Shown piece by piece: positions 1 through 10,500 of a DNA stretch of 64,000 nt (positions are counted from its first letter, which is position 1; every line of letters begins with the position of its first letter). The notes beneath the pieces were generated by a model that worked only from the letters and a program-made list of their open reading frames with translations, was not told where the DNA came from and did not search any database. This DNA is from Loripinus fragilis (Eukaryota > Mollusca > Bivalvia > Lucinida > Lucinidae), in contig OZ026515.1 of assembly GCA_964019695.1 (NCBI GenBank), forward strand, positions 137,335,049 through 137,399,048, written 5' to 3'. Both the position numbers and the translations under genes were made by a program.

Positions 1-830
1 ATTACAATTGTTTACATAGAGGGGACAGGTTGTATTTAGGGACCTCATTCAAAAAGTGCAAGGTCATCATTACCGGATAAAGGGATATGCCGTTAGATAG
101 ACAATGTTTATCAGGCAATGTGCAGCAATGCAGTTAATATGAGAGGTAACTGATACCTATTTATATTTAATATATGGTACAACCTGTCTATTCTGGGCAG
201 CCCAGGGAATAAACAAATGAAATGAATTGCACAAATGTACATATTGAATATTAATCTTTGAAAAATTGACAATACACATATATATGATAAATAGGAAAAT
301 CTCGTGCTTGCCCACATGGGACTACATGAGAAAACCTGATTTTGTTGGAGGCAAACAGCAGGCGTGCAACAAAGGTGCAGTCTGGTCAACACCTTTCTTC
401 GCTCTCAAGAAAGTAGAATTACTAAACTTGCTACAGGCTAAATTTTAGTATTCTAGCTAGCCTCTGTAGCTGAGTAGGCTTGTTTGAACCTTACCTTGTC
501 ACAAATTCTGAAGACAGGGTTTCTCAGGGCAAGGCCCACTATAATGTTTCATCCAAAACCATTATTGTATCAAACAGGGTGGGAGTTTACAGGTGTCTTG
601 AGAGGTTAAATCCTTTTTAGACCAATGAGATTTTCCATAAAGTTTGTTACAGTCAAGTCAGGGTGGTCCATTGTATATATTATTAACTAAACCCTTTGTA
701 TTTTGATGTGTTTTCAAATACATTTTGATATAGTAAGTGTGGGATTGCCCATTTTGTATTATAAGGGGATGCAGGTAGAAGTTTTACAAATAATGATGTT
801 TTAAGGTCCTTGAAGGTTGTTTTAATGTTT

Positions 831-897
831 GCAAACAGTGCAGACCCTAGTGAAATGCAACATAATGCTGCATTTCATCTGGGTCTGCACTGTTTGC
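831..897. mobile_element. Short palindromic MITE (CAGTGCAGACCC family)
   Basis: Near-perfect inverted repeat: GCAAACAGTGCAGACCC on the left is mirrored by GGGTCTGCACTGTTTGC on the right, with a core resembling ATGAAATGCNNCATAATG. Related copies lie at 998-1069, 6892-6957 and 34212-34290, and remnants near 7287-7320. Confidence 0.75.
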
Positions 898-997
898 CAA
901 AGTACCCATTTAGGGGTTTCCAGTATACAAACCGTTAACAGCTGGTTATAATTCCTTAAAATATTTTGTTTCTTTCTCTGAACTTTGATTTTGTGCA

Positions 998-1069
998 AAG
1001 CAAACAGTGCAGACCCTGATGAAATGTTGCATTATGCAGCAATTTATCTGGGACTTCACTGTATGTCAA
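998..1069. mobile_element. Short palindromic MITE, second copy
   Basis: Same family as 831-897 (CAAACAGTGCAGACCC start). The right arm is more decayed (ACTTCACTGTATG). It sits 65 bp before the SEPSECS acceptor. Confidence 0.65.
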
Positions 1070-1134
1070 AGTGGCCATTAACGGGTCTCCAGTCTTCGAA
1101 GGGTAATTGCTGGGGTTTTTTTCTTTTCCAATAG

Positions 1135-1546
1135 GGTGGTAGCAAAGACTGGAAAGATAACAGATGTGAGTGGACAGAAATTCCTCAATTTTGGAGCACA
1201 TTGTGACGATTACCCTTGTAACTACTTAACAGCAGCAGCAGCTATAGGAATGACCAAGAAAGATATTGACTTGTTTATCAGTAGACTTGATCAGGTTCTC
1301 AAGAAATCAAAGTTACATGGTGATCAAAGGCACCTAGACAGTGAAGAGATGACAGGATGTAATGCAACATCAACAGGAGATGATACAGTATTAACAGCAT
1401 GTGAAAATACAGAAAATGTAAATTTCGATTCTTTTCAAGAAAACCAGAAATCATCTAGTGATACAAGTACAGTTAGTGAAAGAGCAATGGATAATTTTGC
1501 TGGCAAAGTACCTTCTGTAAACAAGGATCATGATGAAAATACTTAG
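1135..1546 (+). CDS. SEPSECS: SEPSECS, C-terminal coding exon
   Basis: This is the end of O-phosphoseryl-tRNA(Sec) selenium transferase, a PLP-dependent cytosolic enzyme that turns phosphoseryl-tRNA(Sec) into selenocysteinyl-tRNA(Sec). The exon follows a good acceptor (TTTTCCAATAG, AG at 1133-1134). Its first base completes a codon, then it reads V-V-A-K-T-G-K and runs to TAG at 1544-1546. DYPCNYLTAAAAIGM followed by DLFISRLDQVLKK matches the conserved C-terminal helix of animal SEPSECS in order and spacing. The last 80 or so residues are acidic and Ser/Thr-rich, as expected of the poorly conserved tail. No ATG begins this frame, so it is an internal-start terminal exon; the earlier exons lie left of the window. 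It converges with the FAM20-like gene. Confidence 0.9.
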
Positions 1547-2897
1547 TATTAGTAAAAGAGTAGTGTCTAGAGGAAAGCTACTTGTCATCCCTTTGTATTT
1601 TTAACTACTGGGAAAATTTGCATGCTTTTTTATTGTCAACTGATTTTTGGTCAATTCGAAAAATTCTTTCAGGAATACCATCAGAGTGTTTAACAGTTTG
1701 GATCCAGATCAGGCAGGATGTTTTTTCGGGCCTGATCTTGGTCCAAAGAACCTTGGACACTCTACTATTCAATCTGCCCAAATTTTGACAGCCTGTGGCT
1801 AGGTTAATGCATTATGGATAACAATATTTTTGTTCTTAAATCAAACCCGTACATTTAGTGTGCCTAGCAAATTAAAAATATATGGAAAATATTGTATATT
1901 AATGCAAGGATTTTAGGGTTTAGGGGGTGGGGGTATTTTTTGTGACCAAATTTTATTTCACAAAAAGTCAAAGTTTTGCCAGGTATTCACCTAAATACAT
2001 GGAAATATAATGTTTGCAGCATAAAACTTAAGACGAAAATGATCAGTTTGCATAAAATTTGGGCTTAGAAGATTTCATCTTTTCTTCTAAATAAGTGTGA
2101 AGTCCATGACTTTTGACTATTACCTGTTATGTTTCAAGTGCAATCAGTTGTACCTGCTCACTGAGGTGTATCATATCTGCATCAGTATACAACATACTCT
2201 AGATAAACACAGTTTTTGAGCGTAAATTGTAAATGTTTTCTTACTCAAATGATTTAACCTATAATTTGGTGCTCAAAAGAACCCTCTCATTTGGATGGTT
2301 CTTATGAGTACCCATAACATACGTTTTGGTTGAGAAATAAGACAATTTATTACTAGGTACACAATCATAACAAAAGCCCTGAAACATGCCATTGTAAATT
2401 GATATTTACCTATAGCTTTGTACAAATTTAGTTCTTAATAAGTTTTTATGATATTTGTTTTTGAGCATTTTGACAATGTTCCCCCCGTGACCACTCATGC
2501 CCTTTTTATATGTTGTGTGAAATGTAAAAGTACAACTGTATGCAAAAGGAATAGTTTGGTCATGGGGGGGAAAAGCACTTCAGTAAAACTTTTTCTATTT
2601 TCTATATGTTGAATAGCAAAAACAGAGTTTTCAACCCATATGTTTTAATTGGTACTTGTTCAATGAGAAAAACATTTTTGCGGATAATTGGAGGATGGAA
2701 CCTACTATCCTTTTCATGGAAAAAATATCATTTTCTTTGAAATTTTTCTCTGGCCATTTTTATGGGCAATCTTCATTAAGACTGTCCGAGGTCCCTTGTC
2801 TACAAAGGTTTTCTGCAGACAACACTAGTAGGCAAAAAGTTGATATGTACAAAATTTCATGTGTGGATTCTTAACTGATGAGAATCACCTCAATAAA
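1547..2897 (+). other. Probable 3' UTR of SEPSECS
   Basis: AT-rich sequence without convincing coding after the SEPSECS stop. A canonical AATAAA at 2892-2897 is a candidate poly(A) signal; transcript data would be needed to fix the end. A copy of the GTGCTCAAAAGAACC hairpin repeat lies inside it. Confidence 0.4.
2268..2338. repeat. GTGCTCAAAAGAACC hairpin repeat, copy 1
   Basis: GGTGCTCAAAAGAACC is mirrored by GGTTCTTATGAGTACCC, flanked by ATACGTTTTGGTTGAGAAAT. Copies lie at 26160-26232 (best palindrome) and 41506-41585. Confidence 0.6.
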
Positions 2898-3178
2898 ATT
2901 CTTTTTATGGTAGTAGTGCTTGATTTTTTTTAAAAACGGTGTATTATAACCTATTTAAAAAACCATGGAGAGAAATTAATATGAACACTGACGACATCAA
3001 AGCTGATTGCAAGCATCTTATTGTCTACAGAAAACATTACCTTAATAGGTGAAATAATAACTCTAGAAACGTTGATGACCTCTCCACTACTCTAGTGATG
3101 ATAAGGATGGAAACAGCAATAGACATAGCTTATACGGGATTATTCTTGAATTTAGGCTTTTGAGGTTTACTTTTCATT

Positions 3179-4138
3179 ATGCCTCAGCCATGACAATGGC
3201 CAGGGCATTAAATGTTACCCCTGTCCGTCCGTACATACGTACTAACTTTCGTACATACTTACTTACATACGTACGTACGTCTGACCCAAACGACGTCCGC
3301 TCTCTAAGTCGAATACTTTTGATCAGAATTTTATGAAACTTGGTCACATTGTTTAGTACCCTGATGTTTTCTTCAAGTTCGATAATAGTCCATATCGCAT
3401 CATGCTTTCAGTAGTTATGGCCCTTTGTTTATGAAAATTCACCATTTGAAATGATTTTCGCTCTCTAAGTCAAATACTTTTGATCAGAATTTTATATACC
3501 TGGTCACATTGTTTAGTACCATGATGTTTTCTTCAAGCTAGATTATTGTCCATTTCGCACATGCTTTCAGCAGTTATGGCCCTTTGTTTATGAAAGTTCA
3601 CCGTTTAAATGATGTCCTCTCTCTAAGTCAAATACTTTTGATCAGAATTTTATGAAACATGGTCACATTGTTTAGTACCATGATATCTTTTTCATGTTCG
3701 ATAAGGGTCCATATGGTACCTTGCTTTCAGCAGTTATGGCGCTTTATTTATGAAAATTCACCGTTTTAAATTATGTCCGCACTCTAAGTCAAATATTTTC
3801 GATCAGAATTTTATGAAACTTGGTCACATTGTTTAGTACCATGATGTCTTCTTCAAGTTTGATAATGGTCTTTATGGCGCCATGCTTTAAGGATTTACTA
3901 ACCTTAGTTTATGAAAAATTGTCGGTTGAAACGAGGTCTGCTCTCTAAGATGAATAGTTTTGATTATAATTCTATGAAACTTGGTCACATTACTAAGTAC
4001 CATAATGTCTTCAAGTTTCAGAATGGCCCATATCGCATCATGCCTTCAGGAGTTATTGCCCTTTGTTAATGACAATTCCCTATTTATGCGAATTTGGCAA
4101 TAGTGGGGGCTTCCGTGTCTGATGGACACATTTCTAGT
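3179..4138 (+). repeat. Minisatellite-bearing element 1 (about 160-bp units)
   Basis: It opens with ATGCCTCAGCCATGACA and a small GGCC hairpin. A GTCC/GTAC tetranucleotide tract (about 3222-3282) follows, then five units of about 160 bp. CTCTCTAAG or its variant recurs near 3300, 3461, 3619, 3780 and 3941. It closes with GGGGGCTTCCGTGTCTG and GGACACATTTCTAG. The three-part plan is shared with 4774-5430 and 26247-28156. Confidence 0.75.
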
Positions 4139-4617
4139 AGAAAGTCAGAAGTCAGCCTCAAAATGCTGAATAAGCCAGATAACAATTATAGTTTCTTTGA
4201 TTTATCATCAGTTATATCTTAATATGCTTGACCAGTTGTTAATGTTTATAGGCATATTGCAAGTTTTAAGATTACTTTTAAGGATTTTAGAAATTTGTAA
4301 CTTTCACCTGTGTATTCAAAACAAAATATTTTCAAACAGAACACTGGTATGGTACCTCACAAACATACATACGTCATAATCCTGCATTTGTTTATTTATT
4401 TAGTTTTCACAGCCAAAGTATACTGCAGTCAGATCATTTTCATGGCATTATTTCCTGTCCGGTTCTCTGCCATGCATTACTTTTTTTTCAGTGTCTATAT
4501 TAATTTGAACTTATACAGAATGTTTCCCAGTACATTTCAAATAATTCTGCTAATTTTCAATAAAAAATATTACAGTCTGACATTATTACAGCAATTGTGC
4601 CACATCTGCTGTCTCTT

Positions 4618-4770
4618 TAGCTCACCTGAGCCGAAGTCTCAATGTGAGCTATTGTGATCGGTCGTTGTCCGTCGTGCGATCCCTCCGACAACCTTTCCTT
4701 TAAACTACAAATGTGGTAGAGTGTAGTTTATCAACACTTGTGTCTAATTTCAGATCTGGCGTCCTGAGTT
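4618..4770 (+). repeat. Truncated interspersed repeat (AGCTCACCTGAGCC)
   Basis: It begins with a short hairpin (AGCTCACCTGAGCC with ATGTGAGCT) and a GTCGTTGTCCGTCGTGCG tract, which I associate with bivalve interspersed repeats. Its right part (AGTTTATCAACACT, then TTTCAGATC) also appears at about 5549-5625. Confidence 0.5.
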
Positions 4771-4773
4771 TTT

Positions 4774-5430
4774 TATGCCCCCGCCATTTTTAATGGAGGG
4801 GGGGGGGCGCATATAGCATCACCCCTATGAGTACGTCTACACATACTTATGTAATGTACATACATACGAAAAATGGTTCCCGGGCCATTTCTTTTGAATG
4901 CATTGGTATATTGGTTTTATATTTCATACACAGGTATATAATCATAAAATACAGGTCAAGTCGATTAAGGATACAATCCACCGGTTATTGTTAGAGTTTT
5001 GTCCCTTGATCTCTGTATGAAAAATTGTTTCTGGGCGATATCTTTTGAAAACATTGGTGTATAGGATTCATATTTCATACACAGGTATATCATATCATGA
5101 AATACTTGTCAGGTTTGATTAAGGATAAAATCCACTGCTTATTATCAGAGTTAGTACCCATGACTAAAGTCAGAATTTTGTATGTGCTTAATATCTTAAC
5201 AATGAATGGATGGAATTTAACAAGATTTTGCTTACACTTTGCTATTGACAAGATCTAGGTTGGAATTGTTTTGCATCAATATGTGCATATTTATAAAGAG
5301 TTATGGCCCTTGACTCCCGTCAGATTTTGAAAATACATTGTATTAATGAATCAGTCATATCTGGGAGACTTTTTCTCTCATGCAATGGCCCAGGCGGGGG
5401 CATCTGTGTCACACTGACACATTTTTAGTT
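4774..5430 (+). repeat. Minisatellite-bearing element 2 (about 2 units)
   Basis: Starts TATGCCCCCGCCATTTTTAA with a G-run, has a tacataca-type tract at 4850-4870, then at least two diverged units marked by TTTCATACACAGGTATAT (4920s and 5070s). It ends GGCGGGGGCATCTGTGTCA and CTGACACATTTTTAG. Same plan as 3179-4138. Confidence 0.65.
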
Positions 5431-5544
5431 TTAACTGTTATATTTGGCCCCAACGTAAAAACCCATCTGATGGGCTCGGAGCACATCCGTGTCTAGTATA
5501 AAGGTTCGTTGAGATTCGGATATGAATCTAAAAATGGAGGAGGA

Positions 5545-5665
5545 ATAGTTTATCAACACTAGAACAGCCTCGCTGTATGAGCTGGCTTTTACAGCGACAT
5601 GGTAGAGTGTCTGATTTCAGATCCGGTGGCCCAGGATCCATCCCCAGTTGGGGCAAAGGTGATTA
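5545..5665 (+). mobile_element. tRNA-derived SINE fragment
   Basis: ATGGTAGAGTGTCTGATTTC resembles an A box region and GGCCCAGGATCCATCCCC a B box at tRNA-like spacing. A partly matching piece lies at 4711-4766. No tail or target duplication is clear. Confidence 0.45.
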
Positions 5666-5732
5666 GCATTTTTTCATCTGTTACACAAAGCCAAAATTTA
5701 TAGATTTCAAAGTAAATTTTGACTAAGTAGGA

Positions 5733-6493
5733 CCAGTGCCTGGAATTACAATGCCTCCTTAAAGTTGAGGAAAACTTAAGTTAAAGGGGACAGCAACCCT
5801 AATGATAAGTATGTTTTATCAGAAAGAGCTCTATGAACCATGAATTTTGATACAAGTATCATCAAAATCGGTTGAAAAATGGGCAAGTTATGGGCATTTA
5901 AAGAATTCAATATGGCCGACATTTAGCCTTCATTTTGAATATTTAATTAGTTTTCAGAATTTTCAACTGCTTAAATTTTAGCTATCACTACTATCACATC
6001 ATCTGTGTTTCAGCATATATGCGGCTTTACGCATAAGGAAAATGTTTCATTAAAGATTAATGCAAATAATCCATTGGTTTGTCTTTTATTTTGATTACGC
6101 ATATTTAATTAGGCTGAGTGACGTCACTAAGCCTACAATATGGCTGCTTCCATTACAGTCATTTTGCAAATATTCAAACGCCTACAACTTCCAAATTTTT
6201 CAACCGATTTAGATAAAATTGGTATCAAATTTCATGGTTTATTAGTATCTTTCATATAGAACATATTAATCATCAGGGTTGCCGTCCCCTTTAAGTATTG
6301 CATTTTCAGGATGCCAAAATTAACATTTCAAACTGATTAAAATCAAAATACTAGTAGTTTCATTTTTTTGGTAGATCACAATGATATCTTTGACCACAAA
6401 TACTGCATCAATGCAGGCAATATCATGTTGAAATATCAAGACTTAACATAAGTCTTCCTTAACTTTAAGGAGGCATTGTAATTCCTGGCCCAG
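5733..6493. mobile_element. Outer MITE with about 45-bp TIRs, interrupted
   Basis: GCCTGGAATTACAATGCC on the left is matched in reverse at 6443-6490 over about 45 bp with a few mismatches. Its left arm is only about 48 bp because another element (5785-6290) is inserted in it. Confidence 0.75.
5785..6290. mobile_element. Inner MITE flanked by TTAA
   Basis: TIR AGGGGACAGCAACCCT at the left and its near-exact reverse (AGGGTTGCCGTCCCCT) at the right extend over about 40 bp. TTAA flanks both sides (5781-5784 and 6291-6294). TTAA duplications are typical of piggyBac- and Kolobok-type insertion, but the TIR does not identify the superfamily. The element carries no ORF. Confidence 0.75.
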
Positions 6494-6891
6494 ATATATA
6501 TTGATCCTTATATCCTTACAACAAAGGAACTAATTCAGTTACGTTGTTAAACGTGTGCAAGGGTCTTGGGATTTATGAAGCCTAGTCAATGTTTTGCATA
6601 CCTGTGTCTTGATATATATTTAAATGTATTAGTATGCGAAATTTGATTAAAATATATCATGCGGTTCAAGAGTTTTTAGCATTTTTACTAAAATACCTTG
6701 ACAGGTTGTGGTGAGCTGATAAGAGATGGTGTGGGAATTACATGATAACCTTTTGAACGAATTCAGAAAAAAATATTACTTGTTTTGACATGTGTTCGGA
6801 AAATTTATCACTTTATAGACAAGCCTACATGTACACTTCCAGCTATTCATTAAACCTTTGAAGAAGCAGAAACCAGTAAACATATACTTTG

Positions 6892-6957
6892 ACAAACAGT
6901 GAAGACCCAGATGAAATGCCACATAATGTGGCATTTCAGCTGGGTATGCACTGTTAG
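6892..6957. mobile_element. Short palindromic MITE, third copy
   Basis: ACAAACAGTGAAGACCC with ATGAAATGCCACATAATGTG and the mirrored right arm; same family as 831-897. Confidence 0.7.
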
Positions 6958-7109
6958 CTAACCCTTTTAAAGACAAAATCGATCTACAGAGAATGAAATA
7001 CAATATTGTTTTGAAGGTTTATAATTATAACCTGCGATCCCTCAATGGACCATCCAGACTTAATTGTATGCTTATTTATGGAAAATTCCATTGGTCCTAA
7101 AAGGGTTAA
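6956..7109. mobile_element. Small MITE with TAACCCTTTTA ends
   Basis: Begins CTAACCCTTTTA and ends TAAAAGGGTTAAC. Part of it (GACCAATGGAATTTTCCATA on the reverse strand) matches about 605-700. The adjacent 7130-7250 matches about 442-560 in reverse, so the two blocks look like inverted copies of one larger repeat. Confidence 0.5.
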
Positions 7110-7319
7110 CATGTATAGCCTGATAATACTATAATTGGGCCTCGTCTCGAGAAAACCTGTCTTCGGGGTTTCCGACAAAGCAAGACTCTAACCAGTTTTC
7201 TCAGCTACAGAGATTAGCTAGAAAATCGAACATTCGCTTGTATTAAGCTTGAGTCATTGATAAACATGCATAACAGTCTGCTTCTGCAGGAGCAGTTTGA
7301 TCAGGGTTTACACTGTATG

Positions 7320-7548
7320 CTATTCCAACGTTTCATTTTCAAAGGTTTCCTTGACAACATTATCATATCCTCTATATAAGACACAATAGTCCACCAAAGT
7401 CAGTAACAGTTTTATACGGCGTGTAACATCTTGTATTTGGTAAGGCTGTAACAGAGGATAAAGTGGGTCTTTCTTCGTCAGTTCTTCAAATTGCAGTGAG
7501 AACGTGTCTTGTAATGTTTGTAAAAGCAAGTATGTACTTTTTCTGATG
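7320..7548 (-). CDS. FAM20-like: FAM20-like gene, last coding exon
   Basis: Acceptor CTTTGTTTCAG (AG at 7550-7549). The first base C completes an Asn codon after QCC in the preceding exon. It reads I-R-K-S-T-Y-L-L-L-Q and on to the TAG at 7322-7320. IRKSTY directly after QCC is a FAM20C signature. The segment LLQPYQIQDVTRRI aligns with the FAM20 VLYQPHLEALDRRL region. A MITE remnant abuts the stop codon. Confidence 0.9.
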
Positions 7549-10500
7549 CTGAAACAAAGTAGAAAAAAGCATGCCGATTGCAAAACTAAATAAATCTGGA
7601 TACACAAAGCATCATCGACAATATCAGAATAAATATAATGCTATATGCGGAGATCCGGATAATTGCATATTGCTTTGCTCATTTTTATTGAAAACACAAT
7701 TAGGTCATCTCATTAGAATTTGATATTCATCGAACATGGGCGGACACAGAGAGGGGGCAGGGTATCCTGACCCCCCTTCAAAATTCACAAGTGGCTATAT
7801 GTTTCCTTAGAAAATCTGGTACGGACCCCTCTCGTGAAGCAATTGGAGGGAGGTCGGTACGGCCATTTGTGAAACACGTTGATTACTTAAAAAACGTTTA
7901 ACTAATAAACAAAGAGATTCCAACAATGAAGTCATATGTTTTGTACTAAATTAAGGTTATCAGCAGATCTTACAGTTTTTGAAAGTTACAACGGTTTTGT
8001 GATTTTGGAATAGCAGGTTTGGGAGCCTCTAAGCGCAATGACGACTGTTTGATAGTAATGATACAATAAATGTCCATTAGTAATATATTTGCATAATGTA
8101 CTAAATACCCTTTCAAGCTGCCAACAATCAACTCCAACGTAAAACAAACGACCACATTGACAAGACGAACCGACAATGAAGCACGGTCAGAAAACGGTAT
8201 GATACCCCTGTTTTATCAGTCACCCCTAATAATAACTGAATTGTTTCAACATAACCTAATAAACGTTTCCTATCTTACGGCATGTTACCTTTATCCGGTA
8301 ATGATGATGTTGCACTTTTGAATGACGTCGCTAATGCCGCTGAATCAACACAAAAATTGAAAATTACGTCATAGTCGCTAGTTTGTAGAGTGAAACAATG
8401 GGTAAACTGATAAATAGAATACTAGGTTCGCTTATTTTGATATCAAGTTTACCAGGCTCGGCTTTGAGAACACATGTTGAATCGCTCCGCAAGCCTCTCG
8501 ATGTCAACAAACGTTCTCAAAGCCTTGCCTGGTCAACTTGATATCAAAAGACACTCACCTAGTATTCTCTACTTATATTCGTATTTGATAATTTAATCGG
8601 AATGACAGTGTCTGTTGGAGGCGCTTCATCGAAGTGCTTCCAAATGGAAACTTACATTAAATCAAAATCGGATTTCTAACCCATATACCAGTATAAGTCC
8701 AACATTTTTCTTAAAAGATGAGGGAGTAAGGTCTCAAAAAGGTATTTGGACACACCCCTTTGCAAGGATGTCTTACAAACCTATTTAGACTTCATGCGAC
8801 ATCTTATCTTTTTGTAAATGTAAAAGGTATTTATATACGTATACTTGTTTTTGTGGTTAGATTACTTTGTTAAACTTAATGCAAGCTATATTCATATTCT
8901 GTATGTTTAATGCTTAATAAATTTATGTTTTGTTATTTAAGCCACCGAAAACCATAAAAAAGGTTACCACTTACTTGCAGCATTGGTATATAGGAGCTGC
9001 TTGTCTGATATCGTAGTATGATGGTTCACAAAATCTGAAATTAAAATGTGGAAATTATTATAACTTGCGCAAATATATCATAGCAATCATATGCTGGTAA
9101 CAAAGACATAGAGCAGTCTGTTTAGTTAAAATACCTGCAATATATATTACAATGTCAAGACATTTATTCAACATGCAGATGACTTATAATATAAGCGATG
9201 GCTTACTATCAGATCCTGTACCATGATATTCTTGTATTCTATACAAATAAAATATTGTATAAACAGACATGCAATATCATATAAATATTACATTTCCTGC
9301 GCAGATGATAGTCGAAAATATCACCCCGAGGAATGTGATTATCATCCCAGGCGTAGCCGAGGTTGATAACCATATTTCAAGGGATGATATTTTCAACTAT
9401 CATCCGCGCAGGTAAAGTAATATTATTTTATTATACTGATCAGAACATTAGATCCCTTATTTTTGGAAGTCCTCCTGTAACTCAATAGACCTATCATGGT
9501 GAGGAGAGAGCCACAGGGAAAATAACTAACAACTTCTTATCCTCCTGTCGCGTTGAATGACTTTCATGTGTTTCCTCTTGACAACATCAGTAAAACTTTG
9601 ACTGTTATGCATAAACAAGTCTTGGAATACTCACATACACTTTCATTTGATTTACTAGCTTTTATTATTTTGTATATAAATGGCAAGTTCCAATTCAGGC
9701 GTAGCGTTTTCACTTTTGTTCAGTATACAATGTATCAGGTCAGGCCTCAGACTCAATGACGGCCCTGACGTAAATTTAAATAGGTGGGTTGGGGCCTGAT
9801 GCTTGTCTGTGGCTGGGCCCACCGTGGCTCAACTTGAAGTTTTCTTTAGCTATGACTACCTGTGAGTCGTGATTGTCTTTGTTTCATCATAGTATGATCA
9901 GATTGGATTGTTTCTTGCAATAGTTAGGAAGCTCCCATGCGAGCTTAACATGTTTGTGTTTCAACAACAACAGAATCTAGGGCGAAGTTTAGTTACCAGT
10001 AAAATGCATATACGTAAGACCCCCAATGGCTTAGGCTGCTGTCCGTTCTAAGGAGGTGGTTCTGTTGTTGTTGATTCGTTGTTGATTGTTGCTCCCATTA
10101 TGGGAGTCTGTAATTGTTCTATGTGTTGTTGTGCATTAGTTTGTGACCAATACAAGTTTTGCAATTGTCTTGATGGGGAAGAGAGAGCTGGTTGATTTGC
10201 TCTGTTTGTCTTCCTGGGTGTCTCATGATTGTTGTGTGGGTCTTCCTTGTGGTGCCACGAGCTTGTCTGCAGTAGTGATTGTGGGATTTCCTTATCATAC
10301 CCACTTACTATTTTTGAAAATATTATGGAAAATGGAGCAATTGCTCTTTTGGATTTAACACTTAACTTAAATTTTTCCAATGTGTTCTTAAAATAGAAAA
10401 TGATGTCATGATCTACAGTAGCCTATGTTGTAAAGGGTATCATTACTATTGTAAACGCTTGGACTTGTATTTTTCTGGTCTTGACCTTAACTGTTACTTT

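Larger units (their letters stand above)
1..1134 (+). other. Last intron of SEPSECS, repeat-filled
   Basis: This stretch precedes the SEPSECS terminal exon and ends in a pyrimidine-rich tract followed by AG at 1133-1134. I see no further SEPSECS exon here. It holds a partial inverted copy of repeat family C (about 30-130, matching 8250-8330 and 11960-12070), a repeat at about 442-700 found again on the other strand at about 7010-7250, and two palindromic MITEs. Confidence 0.6.

Noticed and set aside
1136..1546. SEPSECS frame as a complete small protein starting at 1136
   Set aside because: The codon at 1136 is GTG and directly follows a splice acceptor; homology shows that it is the end of a larger protein.
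10048..10380. Overlapping frames on both strands at 10 kb
   Set aside because: They lie within a family B repeat, and the same peptides recur at other B copies with stops.
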